From: Thermoplasmata archaeon
Lineage (GTDB): Archaea > Thermoplasmatota > Thermoplasmata > Sysuiplasmatales > Sysuiplasmataceae
Direction: 5' to 3'
Assembly: GCA_021811925.1 (NCBI GenBank)
Contig: JAKAPY010000076.1
Location: forward strand, 1 to 7,868
DNA length: 7,868 nt
In this document: in pieces, positions 1 to 5,737 of the stretch
Layout: each line of letters opens with the position of its first letter
Numbering within the stretch: the first letter of the stretch is position 1
Position numbers and translations under genes: made by a program
Notes under the pieces: model-generated
Seen by the model: the letters and a program-made list of their open reading frames with translations, nothing else
What the model was told of the DNA's origin: nothing
Databases searched by the model: none

Positions 1-251
1 AGGCCGCCTACTCCCGAACCGCTCTTCTCCGCCTCTATGACCACATTGCCTATCCACGCCGTCTCGCCGTATACCGCGGCTGTTGCCAGTCCCACCCTGC
101 TGCCGTCCAGGATGGCCATCACCCCTATCCCGTTCGCCTGGTCGAGGTAGAACGCCAAATCATATTCTGTGAGATACCAGCTTTCAGAGTTTGTCACCTT
201 AATCGCATATCCAATGTCGCTCCTGTCCATCTTCCTGAATTCGACGTTCAT
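1..251 (-). CDS. GNAT family N-acetyltransferase, N-terminal part (runs off left edge)
   Basis: About 83 residues are visible, beginning MNVEFRKMDRSDIGYAIKV. The opening (FRKMDRSDI), a central strand pair (GVMAILDGSRVGLATAAVY) and the segment WIGNVVIEAEKSGSGVGG fit the GNAT fold. The last piece corresponds to motif A, the acetyl-CoA pyrophosphate-binding loop (usual form R/Q-x-x-G-x-G/A); here it reads KSGSGVGG. The family transfers an acetyl group from acetyl-CoA to an amine; the substrate cannot be told. The ATG at 251 is chosen because a TATA-like GTTTATCC lies about 28 nt upstream, which fits a leaderless transcript; a TTG at 260 is also in frame. The gene is divergent from the pilus operon and the C-terminal half lies outside the window. 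Confidence 0.8.
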   Translation of the reverse strand, partial: MNVEFRKMDRSDIGYAIKVTNSESWYLTEYDLAFYLDQANGIGVMAILDGSRVGLATAAVYGETAWIGNVVIEAEKSGSGVGG

Positions 252-275
252 CAGGATCAAGGCTAGGCAAACCTT

Positions 276-283
276 GGATAAAC
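276..283 (-). promoter_or_regulatory. TATA-like box of the GNAT gene
   Basis: GTTTATCC on the minus strand is centred about 28 nt upstream of the ATG at 251. This is the spacing expected when an archaeal transcript starts at or next to the start codon. It is a weak match to the TATA consensus, so this is an inference from position. Confidence 0.35.
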
Positions 284-318
284 AGTTTTCAGATCACGGG
301 CCGAAAAGTTGTTACCCT

Positions 319-329
319 GTTACATGTAT
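319..329. promoter_or_regulatory. Possible operator GTTACATGTAT upstream of the pilus operon
   Basis: This 11-mer contains the palindrome TACATGTA (321-328). It is repeated exactly at 5503-5513, upstream of the second PH-domain gene. Here it lies about 10 nt upstream of the TATA-like box at 339-348. A GTTAC half repeat also occurs just before it, at 311-315. Occurrence in two intergenic regions that precede forward genes suggests a shared regulator-binding site; no regulator gene is visible in the window. Confidence 0.4.
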
Positions 330-338
330 CAGTCAGGC

Positions 339-348
339 TTTTAAATTA
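339..348 (+). promoter_or_regulatory. TATA-box-like promoter of the pilus operon
   Basis: TTTTAAATTA is a good archaeal TATA-like element in otherwise mixed sequence. Transcription would be expected about 25 nt downstream, near 368-371. That leaves a leader of nearly 50 nt before the ATG at 418, which carries its own ribosome-binding site. Confidence 0.5.
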
Positions 349-408
349 GAACAACCGGTCCAATGATCGTTCCGGCACAGGTCAGATTTTCTGATTTGTT
401 GCGGGGAT

Positions 409-414
409 GGTGAG
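409..414 (+). promoter_or_regulatory. Ribosome-binding site of the pilin gene
   Basis: GGTGAG, matching the 3' end of 16S rRNA, ends 3 nt before the ATG at 418. It supports that start. Confidence 0.55.
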
Positions 415-417
415 CAG

Positions 418-768
418 ATGAATGAAAGAAACAATTCGCGCTTGGGAAAGTGGGCTTGGGCAGGATACTGTATTCCCGTCGTGCTGATGGCAACGCTTGT
501 TGCGACTTCGGGAGTCGTGGCCGCAACGGCGACGCCGCAGCAGGAACTCACGAATACACTCACGAACGTGAGGAATCTCCTGGTGGCGCTTGGCACAATA
601 GTTGCGGCGATAGGCTACATTGTCACCGCATACATGTGGATGACAAGCACAGGAAATCCAGAAACAAGGTCGAAGGCAAGGAAGTACTTCATGGATGTCA
701 CATTCGGAATATTCCTGCTCTTCATCTCCTCGTTTCTCGTGCAACTCGCTCAGTCCCTGGTGGTGTAG
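418..768 (+). CDS. VirB2/TrbC-like pilin (CedA1/TedC type)
   Basis: This 116-residue protein has the layout of VirB2-family pilins. A basic N-terminus is followed by a signal-peptide-like hydrophobic stretch (about 14-36, ending VVAATATP), then two membrane helices (about 53-75 and 93-115). They are separated by a short positively charged loop, TGNPETRSKARKY (78-90). In the family the signal peptide is removed and the helical hairpin polymerises into a conjugation or DNA-import pilus. The size, the helix-loop-helix and the GNPE...KA loop are seen directly; pilus function is inferred. It opens the operon, as expected for the most abundant subunit, and is followed 2 nt later by a tiny membrane protein. 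Known archaeal relatives by layout are the pilins of the Ced and Ted DNA-import systems. A non-pilin TrbC-like membrane protein is the main alternative. Confidence 0.72.
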   Translation: MNERNNSRLGKWAWAGYCIPVVLMATLVATSGVVAATATPQQELTNTLTNVRNLLVALGTIVAAIGYIVTAYMWMTSTGNPETRSKARKYFMDVTFGIFLLFISSFLVQLAQSLVV

Positions 769-770
769 GG

Positions 771-875
771 ATGGAAGGCGAGGCGTTCGTTGCATTCGTT
801 GTTGCGGTCGGCACTCTCCTTGCGCTGGTGCTCTACAGAATTGCAGTCTTCGTGGAAGAATCGCTTGTTCCGTGA
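771..875 (+). CDS. 34-residue single-helix membrane protein
   Basis: The ATG at 771 begins MEGEAFVAFVVAVG and the frame closes at the TGA at 873-875. One membrane helix spans about residues 5-28, followed by VEESLVP. It starts 2 nt after the pilin stop; GGTGGTG lies just upstream and can serve as a ribosome-binding site. The next gene starts 9 nt after its end, so it sits inside the operon without room for anything else. No family is recognised. Small membrane proteins accompany the archaeal Ced system (CedA2) and could play a comparable part, but the match is by size and place only. It is easily missed by gene callers because of its length. Confidence 0.6.
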   Translation: MEGEAFVAFVVAVGTLLALVLYRIAVFVEESLVP

Positions 876-884
876 GTTGTTATC

Positions 885-2021
885 ATGTCAGGCATAGATT
901 CAATGATTACACAGGCCTTTGACGGCCTTTTCCAGAACGGCATACTTGAGATTCTGAAGGCCATAGTTCCTGCGATGTCAGTAAGCACCGGCCTCTTTTC
1001 AAACGGGACCTACAGCGCCTGGGAGGCGGTGCTCTTTATTTCGGAGTCTCTTGTCTCCATCGCCATAGCCCTTATTGCTTACTCGCTTTTCACGGGCGTC
1101 CCCATTCACGGCAGAACAGGATCTTCCAGGCAGCTATCAAGATTGCTTGTCGCCGTCGTGCTAATGCCTTTTTCACTCTATTTTGCTCAGCTGACACTAG
1201 ATGTCAACGACGCACTGACGTCATTCGTTCTCCCGTACAATCAGCTATCGAGTTACTCAAACATGGTGGCATCCAGCCTCGGCGGATACAGCATTGGTGC
1301 CATCGCACTGATAGGCATAGCGACACTGATGCTTTACCTGGTCCTGATTCTCAGGACTCTTCTTGTCTTCTTCACGGCCGCGTTGCTTCCACTGGCTCTT
1401 CTTTGCGAGTCGATCAATGCAACCAGACCCTTCTCGAGGCGAATACTGGGACTGTTCGCAGAAATGGCATTCCTTCCCTTCTTCATGGCCGTGGGCCTAA
1501 GGATAGGGATAGTCACTTCATACTCAACATTCAGTTCACTTCAAGTGCCTCCTTTGATAATTGCCGGCACTTTTCTTCTGCCTCTTTTCGTGCCCTTCAT
1601 CATATCTCCTGCAGGAAGCAGGATAATGCAGTATTTCGGCATGCCGGCCATGGGCACTGTGCTGGCGGCTGCCACCTTCGCATCCGCCGGCATGGCCTCC
1701 TACACCGCCGGTTTTCTCGTCTCACCCTTCAGGACGTCACAGAGACCGGCCGGACATGCAAAACCAAGAACGGGCAGCCCGCACGGCGCCATGAGACCAT
1801 CCGTGCATAAAACGGTGAGGAGCTTCAATACAGGGACCTCTCACGGAAAAGCTGTCGCTGACAAATTTCTCGGAAGGGCAACAAGGTCAGGAGGGCGTGG
1901 AAACGGTCCGATTTCTCCGGCATCCGCGACTGTTTTTCCAAAACATGCCGTAATGCCCCGCTCCGCACCGAAATCGCGCCATCACAGGATATATGTCGGG
2001 GTGAATGAAGATGCAAACTGA
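885..2021 (+). CDS. VirB6/TrbL/CedA-like polytopic membrane protein
   Basis: This 378-residue protein has about six or seven membrane helices: roughly 47-70, 85-106, 134-155, 157-176, 187-211, 223-242 and 253-279. It ends in a soluble tail of about 98 residues. The central block, RTLLVFFTAALLPLALLCES followed by TRPFSRRILGLFAEMAF, resembles the VirB6/TrbL core: a charged residue before a helix, a proline-containing helix, then a threonine-rich turn. VirB6 proteins form the inner-membrane channel or pilus base of type IV secretion; CedA is the archaeal counterpart needed for DNA import. The tail (280-378) carries about 17 Lys/Arg and only about 3 acidic residues. The start at 885 follows GTGAG at 872-876. 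The 3' end overlaps the next gene. Assignment rests on topology, motif style and neighbours. Confidence 0.68.
   Translation: MSGIDSMITQAFDGLFQNGILEILKAIVPAMSVSTGLFSNGTYSAWEAVLFISESLVSIAIALIAYSLFTGVPIHGRTGSSRQLSRLLVAVVLMPFSLYFAQLTLDVNDALTSFVLPYNQLSSYSNMVASSLGGYSIGAIALIGIATLMLYLVLILRTLLVFFTAALLPLALLCESINATRPFSRRILGLFAEMAFLPFFMAVGLRIGIVTSYSTFSSLQVPPLIIAGTFLLPLFVPFIISPAGSRIMQYFGMPAMGTVLAAATFASAGMASYTAGFLVSPFRTSQRPAGHAKPRTGSPHGAMRPSVHKTVRSFNTGTSHGKAVADKFLGRATRSGGRGNGPISPASATVFPKHAVMPRSAPKSRHHRIYVGVNEDAN
1998..2004 (+). promoter_or_regulatory. Ribosome-binding site that decides the start of the VirB3/VirB4-N gene
   Basis: GGGGTGA ends directly against an ATG at 2005 but lies 6 nt before a second in-frame ATG at 2011. 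The spacing favours 2011 as the working start. Confidence 0.55.
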
Positions 2022-2640
2022 TTGCAGCTTTCCGACGGCCACATCATACTCTCCAACCGTGCTTGGGCCATTCACAGCAGTGGAGTGCCTTACGCTGACA
2101 GCATGCCTGCCTCTGGATTTTCTTGTCTACGAGATATCCCATATAGCCGCCTGCATCGTTGCGCCTCTTCTCCAAGCCGCTTCCCTGATCCTTGTATTCC
2201 ATGAAAGGAGGGGTGAACATCCTTTCGAGTTGATCAGGGCTTTTCTTGAATACAGGCTTGTTGGAAAGAACCCGAAGCTCGAGATTGGCAGGTCAATACG
2301 GTCGGTGGACAAGACCATGTCTGTGTACAGGCTTGACAATGTCAACTATGCATGCGCTCTAAAGGCGGAAAAGGAGGCATTTCTCAATTCGTTCCTATCC
2401 TTCTGTTTGTCTGCTCGGGACTGCATCCGTTTTCTTGCAATCCCGGGAATTGATGACGGCGCCGTGCAGTCTTCTGAAAGCGAAACTGCGGTTCTTCGTT
2501 CATTCTATCTCTCCGCGCGGGAGGACCAGGCACCCCCGGCATTCATCGGTGGTACGGCATCAGACATCTCTCCATTGAGTGACCCATCATCTGTCCATCC
2601 GCTCGTTGACTCCAGACTTTTACAGAGGGTGTTGCAGTGA
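2011..2640 (+). CDS. VirB3/PrgI-like membrane protein joined to a VirB4 N-terminal-like domain
   Basis: From the ATG at 2011 the protein has 209 residues. Two hydrophobic segments (about 22-41 and 44-63) are followed by HPFELIRAFLEYRLVGKNP, a layout like the short VirB3/PrgI proteins that sit beside VirB4. Residues about 95-146 (RSIRSVDKTMSVYRLDNVNY to FLAIP) look like the opening of a VirB4 N-terminal domain: a strand pair, then a helix with FLNSFLSF, then a strand. VirB3 anchors the VirB4 motor to the inner-membrane complex. The reading frame overlaps the previous gene by 11 nt and the VirB4 start by 4 nt (GTGA), so coupled translation is likely. The C-terminus (150-209) is Ser/Asp/Pro-rich and probably flexible. 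The domain reading is by eye and moderately sure; 'hypothetical two-helix membrane protein' is the safe fallback. Confidence 0.5.
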   Translation: MQTDCSFPTATSYSPTVLGPFTAVECLTLTACLPLDFLVYEISHIAACIVAPLLQAASLILVFHERRGEHPFELIRAFLEYRLVGKNPKLEIGRSIRSVDKTMSVYRLDNVNYACALKAEKEAFLNSFLSFCLSARDCIRFLAIPGIDDGAVQSSESETAVLRSFYLSAREDQAPPAFIGGTASDISPLSDPSSVHPLVDSRLLQRVLQ

Positions 2641-4340
2641 ATCTTGTGTTCCGCAATCGTCACCGGACCGCAAACGGGATTGAAAGGGCAGATATCGGAA
2701 GAAGGCGGATCACCTTCATCCTTGTGACAGGATTTCCGTTCAATCTCCCCTCAGACTGGCTGTCGGATCTACTTCTGCGCCTACCTTTCCTGGGTGCATC
2801 AGTGTCCCTTTTCCAGATTTCAAAAGAGAGATCCATTTCGATGGTAGAAAGGTCCACTCTCAACCTGTCGGCTGAGATTCTCGACAGGGTGAATGCAGGC
2901 AGGACAGCAGATTACCACGAGATGAGGCTTGAACTCGGGAGGCAGCTCATTTCCGAACTGCGATCAGACAGGACGAGGCTCTTCTACACATCTCTTCTTT
3001 TTGCGGTTGTTGCCGAGACGGGCCCGGAGTTAAGGAAGCGGACTGAATTGCTTACGAGCGAGCTGAAGGCTTTTTCCATCCGTTACTCAATGCTGAGGTA
3101 TCTGCAGTTCAAGGTACTGGCAGATTTTTCTCCAGGAACTGTTCCTTCCTTCGACAGATGCCCGATTGTAAGCACTTCTTCCCTTCCCGCCCTGGTTCCC
3201 TTCACCCAGTCCCCCTTGTTGCAGGAGATGGGCGTTCCCGTGGGCTGCAATGCGATTGATGGCACCCCAGTGGTCCATGATCGTTTTTCCACCCCGAACT
3301 ACAATTCGGTAGTAATCGGCAAGAGCGGAAGCGGCAAGAGTTTTTTCATGAAGCTGCTAATGCTGAGGGAGTCGGGCTTCGCCTCAAACAGAATATTCGT
3401 AATCGACCCTCTGGGTGAATTTTTTGCAGTCGGCCTCCAGTCAGGCGCTGAGGTAGTCAACGTCTTTCATGAGGGTCTGGGCCTCGGCTCGCTCAAAATG
3501 TCAGAAGCAATCACATTCGCCCATTACCTGACTCGCTTTGTCCAGAGCATTTTCAAGTTGACCGAAAAGGAGGGGGTCGTATTCAAGCAACTGCTCACGA
3601 AATATGCGACCGACAATTCTGAACAGCATCTGTCTTCATTCTTCGAAGCGCTGCCTCACCTGCATGAGGCAGAACTCTCATTTGGGGGCAGCATGGCAGA
3701 CATTTCCCGGATATCCTTCCTGCTTGAAGGAAAATGCGTCATCTCCGGAAAGGGCGGCCACATTATCTTTGACATGGGTTCCGTCAGCAAGGGAATGCTT
3801 GAGGATGTCATCTGCCTCGTTTCGGGCCTTGTATTCGAGTTGTGCAGAAGAGCACATGGCAGGAAGACTCTCGTTCTTGACGAGGCCTGGACAGTTTCAA
3901 GGAGTCCCGCATCATCCGCCTTCGTGTCAGAGCTAATGAGGCATTCACGCCATTATGGGTTGAGCGTCCTGCTTGCCTCGCAGAACTTCGATGATTTTCT
4001 GAGTCAGGACCCGGACGGCGGTCTGCTGAACAACTGCAGCCATTTCTTTGTCTTCAGGCATGAAAAGCTGAGCATGAGAATGCAATCGTTCTTTGAGCTT
4101 AATGACGGCGATTTGGAGTTTATTGCCTCCTCACACCCGAGGACGGAGGGCGTCGGCAAGTGCATCCTTGTCACTTCTGGCATGAAGGTACCCCTCATAG
4201 TTCACTGCAGTGACGAGGAAAGGGAAGTGTGCAACTCCGAACCAACGCTCCCGGCCACGCCTTCAGCCCTGATGAGTTTCATGGCAATTTCGAAGTTGAA
4301 CGAGGCTGCCGGCCTAATCGGGGAGGCGATGCGTGCATGA
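2637..4340 (+). CDS. VirB4/CedB/HerA-type ATPase, motor of the DNA-transfer machine
   Basis: This 567-residue protein carries Walker A GKSGSGKS (228-235) and Walker B TLVLDEAW (411-418). A conserved glutamine segment, LLASQNFDDFL (446-455), and NNCSHFFVFRHE (465-476), with a likely arginine finger at R474, follow. Upstream, TGFPFNLPSDWLSDLL (31-46) and ALVPFTQSPLLQEMGVPVGCN (185-205) are typical of the VirB4 middle domain before the ATPase core. VirB4 ATPases form hexamers at the membrane and power pilus assembly and substrate movement; CedB is the archaeal DNA-import form. The start is GTG at 2637, with GAGGGTG about 6 nt before it, overlapping the previous stop. The protein lacks the first part of the usual N-terminal domain, which the preceding gene seems to supply. 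HerA of the DNA-repair type is less likely given the neighbours. Confidence 0.88.
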   Translation: MNLVFRNRHRTANGIERADIGRRRITFILVTGFPFNLPSDWLSDLLLRLPFLGASVSLFQISKERSISMVERSTLNLSAEILDRVNAGRTADYHEMRLELGRQLISELRSDRTRLFYTSLLFAVVAETGPELRKRTELLTSELKAFSIRYSMLRYLQFKVLADFSPGTVPSFDRCPIVSTSSLPALVPFTQSPLLQEMGVPVGCNAIDGTPVVHDRFSTPNYNSVVIGKSGSGKSFFMKLLMLRESGFASNRIFVIDPLGEFFAVGLQSGAEVVNVFHEGLGLGSLKMSEAITFAHYLTRFVQSIFKLTEKEGVVFKQLLTKYATDNSEQHLSSFFEALPHLHEAELSFGGSMADISRISFLLEGKCVISGKGGHIIFDMGSVSKGMLEDVICLVSGLVFELCRRAHGRKTLVLDEAWTVSRSPASSAFVSELMRHSRHYGLSVLLASQNFDDFLSQDPDGGLLNNCSHFFVFRHEKLSMRMQSFFELNDGDLEFIASSHPRTEGVGKCILVTSGMKVPLIVHCSDEEREVCNSEPTLPATPSALMSFMAISKLNEAAGLIGEAMRA

Positions 4341-5029
4341 AGAGGCTGCCAGTTGACTGCAGCAAGAGAATGAGTTTCTACGGATCAATGCTGTCCACCT
4401 GGCTGAAGGAGGTTGAATCAGAAGTCAGCGAAGCGGAGGCCATTCTGAGCGACAGCGACGGTTCCAACCTGTGGTGGGCCGATCGGATAAGGCGCAGGCT
4501 CGTGGATAATTCGCCGCCCAATGCGGGAGTTTCATCCGATGATCAGGCATCGACGCTCATCGAGATCGCATTCTGGTCTGGTTGGCTCAAGGGGGAACTG
4601 GACACGCTGCAGCGGAGCCAGTTGGCTTTCTCGTCCGTTACCGCGATTGGCAACGTGCAGCTATCCCTTCCAGTTTCCTTCGACAAGGGCAACTACTCCG
4701 TAACGACTGAAATTTCCGATGAGTACTACAGGCACAGGAACGAGGCGGAGCGGCTGCTCGGAAAAATGGATTCAATGAATTTCATTCCAGGGGCGGATAT
4801 GGTCTCGATACATCTAGGTGCTGTGCTGGACGACTCGATGCATTACACCGAAGGGGGAATTGAGCGCGATTGCCGTAAAGCGCTTGAGGATTTTTCAGCA
4901 GAAAACTCGGTGAAATCTCTGGTCGACCTCTCCTTCAATGCGGGCATGCTTGCCGGTCTTCTTGCAAAGGAGAGGACGCTGATGCGGGATCTGCCTGCGG
5001 GCTGTGCACGGGAAGGAGGGAAGGAGTGA
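4337..5029 (+). CDS. Unrecognised soluble helical protein with an internal duplication
   Basis: The chosen ATG at 4337 overlaps the VirB4 stop as ATGA and has GGAGG at 4322-4326, giving 230 residues. The frame is open further upstream, to 4229, but that part lies inside the VirB4 gene. No membrane helix or signal peptide is seen; the sequence is charged and mostly helix-like. Two segments resemble each other: TLIEIAFWSGWLKGEL (73-88) and SLVDLSFNAGMLAGLL (194-209), offset by 121 residues. They share the pattern L-[IV]-[ED]-[IL]-[AS]-F-x-[SA]-G-x-L-x-G, and each ends a half of the protein. This suggests two copies of one helical unit. I do not recognise the family. Its place straight after the motor, with coupled translation, suggests a cytoplasmic partner of VirB4 or of the transferred DNA; that is inference only. 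Confidence 0.75.
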   Translation: MKRLPVDCSKRMSFYGSMLSTWLKEVESEVSEAEAILSDSDGSNLWWADRIRRRLVDNSPPNAGVSSDDQASTLIEIAFWSGWLKGELDTLQRSQLAFSSVTAIGNVQLSLPVSFDKGNYSVTTEISDEYYRHRNEAERLLGKMDSMNFIPGADMVSIHLGAVLDDSMHYTEGGIERDCRKALEDFSAENSVKSLVDLSFNAGMLAGLLAKERTLMRDLPAGCAREGGKE

Positions 5030-5481
5030 TGAAGGTTGCCCAGGACATTCATGCACGGCCTTGTTTGAGTCCCTATGCGATTGCAGGGATGCTTCTGTCC
5101 CTTCTCTTCGGTTTCCAGTTTATGATGGTAAACAGCGTTGCATCAGAATTTGGACTTGCATTTCCGTCACAGCTACGCCCTGCCGAATGGATGGTCTGCT
5201 GCGTTGTGTTCTTATTCCCAATGGCTGTGTGGTTAGGCACGAAATACGCAGTTTCCGACAGTCGCGTCACGAGCAGCGTGATGCTCAGGGGAAAGAGCAT
5301 CAGCCTCGATTATGTTTCGGGACTCAGAATCGAGACTCGCGCTTATGACAAATTGATGAGAACATGCAGCGTCACCTTTGTATCCAGATATGGCAGGGTG
5401 CTAATGCGCTGGCAATTCGTCAGGCTAGATGGTAATGTACAGAGAAAGCTGAGGAGGTTGTCGATTGTGCTTGGCTCCTGA
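5026..5481 (+). CDS. Two-helix membrane protein with a PH-like (bPH2-type) domain
   Basis: About 150 residues. Two membrane helices (about 17-37 and 53-70) are followed by a soluble C-terminal domain of about 80 residues. It begins KYAVSDSRVTSSVMLRGKSI and continues SLDYVSGLRIETRAY, then VTFVSRYGRVLMRWQFV. The 'Y-x-V-[ST]-D-x-R-V' opening, a following strand with a glycine turn and a final amphipathic helix resemble bacterial-type PH domains (the bPH_2 group) in membrane proteins. GTG at 5026 or ATG at 5029 could start it; ATG is preferred because GGAGG at 5015-5019 is 9 nt before it. It overlaps the previous stop and so closes the operon. It may act as a scaffold at the membrane for the transfer complex; no catalytic motif is visible. 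The PH reading is from pattern and moderately sure. Confidence 0.65.
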   Translation: MMKVAQDIHARPCLSPYAIAGMLLSLLFGFQFMMVNSVASEFGLAFPSQLRPAEWMVCCVVFLFPMAVWLGTKYAVSDSRVTSSVMLRGKSISLDYVSGLRIETRAYDKLMRTCSVTFVSRYGRVLMRWQFVRLDGNVQRKLRRLSIVLGS

Positions 5482-5487
5482 CGGCGA

Positions 5488-5500
5488 CGACAGCCTGTCG
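5488..5500. repeat. Short hairpin just after the operon
   Basis: CGACA-GCC-TGTCG forms a 5-bp stem with a 3-nt loop, 6 nt after the stop codon at 5481. No T-run follows directly, so a role in transcription ending or RNA protection is uncertain. Confidence 0.3.
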
Positions 5501-5502
5501 CA

Positions 5503-5520
5503 GTTACATGTATTATGTAA
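5503..5520. promoter_or_regulatory. Palindromic operator candidate TTACAT-N5-ATGTAA
   Basis: TTACATGTATTATGTAA (5504-5520) is a perfect 6-bp inverted repeat with a 5-nt spacer, the size typical of a dimeric helix-turn-helix regulator site. Its left part, GTTACATGTAT (5503-5513), is identical to 319-329 upstream of the pilin gene. It lies about 35 nt upstream of a TATA-like CATATAAG. It may coordinate the second PH gene with the operon. Confidence 0.45.
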
Positions 5521-5554
5521 TGCATTTATTGCCTCCGGATCGGCATGCGTTTGC

Positions 5555-5562
5555 CATATAAG
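5555..5562 (+). promoter_or_regulatory. TATA-like box upstream of the second PH-domain gene
   Basis: CATATAAG would place transcription start near 5583-5587. A second candidate, TATTTAAG at 5611-5618, would start transcripts near 5638-5642, almost exactly where the in-frame PH coding sequence begins. Which one is used cannot be settled here. Confidence 0.4.
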
Positions 5563-5617
5563 ATGAATTAAATAATGGCGCATCTCATACACCTGCAGCA
5601 AGCAGCCTGGTATTTAA

Positions 5618-5737
5618 GACTCAAAGGATGGTATATCAACGGATATACAGCTTTTCCCGGACGAAAAACTTGTCAAGAAGATACATCCCAGCAGAACCTC
5701 TTTCATAAAACTTTACGGCGTCGGTGTCCTGCTGTTT
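5618..5737 (+). other. In-frame coding extension of the PH-domain gene with no standard start codon
   Basis: Reading frame of the downstream gene is open from 5618, after a TAA at 5615-5617. It gives DGISTDIQLFPDEKLVKK, then IHPSRTSFIKLYGVGVLLFL. The segment 'FPDEKLVKKIHPSR' followed by a hydrophobic helix is the usual N-terminus of archaeal PH-domain membrane proteins, so I take it as real coding sequence. It contains no ATG, GTG or TTG; possible non-standard starts are ATA at 5633, ACG at 5639 and ATA at 5645. An ATG at 5628 (MVYQRIYSF) and one at 5575 lie in the other two frames, so a frameshift or a base error near 5628-5650 is an equal possibility. Confidence 0.6.

Noticed and set aside
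382..394. TCAGA-TTT-TCTGA inverted repeat in the pilin leader
   Set aside because: Five AT-leaning base pairs with a 3-nt loop; too weak and common to call a regulatory structure.
363..413. 16-codon ORF (MIVPAQVRF...) ending just before the pilin start
   Set aside because: Its ATG lies upstream of the transcription start predicted from the TATA box, it has no ribosome-binding site, and its stop simply overlaps the pilin's GGTGAG. Leader-peptide control is conceivable but unsupported.
382..795. Minus-strand ORFs opposite the pilin (87-137 residues)
   Set aside because: Cys/His/Arg-rich, low-complexity translations opposite a gene with clear membrane-protein codon pattern; shadows.
4229..4336. 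Upstream extension of the unknown helical protein
   Set aside because: It lies wholly inside the VirB4 gene and reads as a shadow frame; the ATGA overlap with GGAGG at 4322 marks 4337 as the start.
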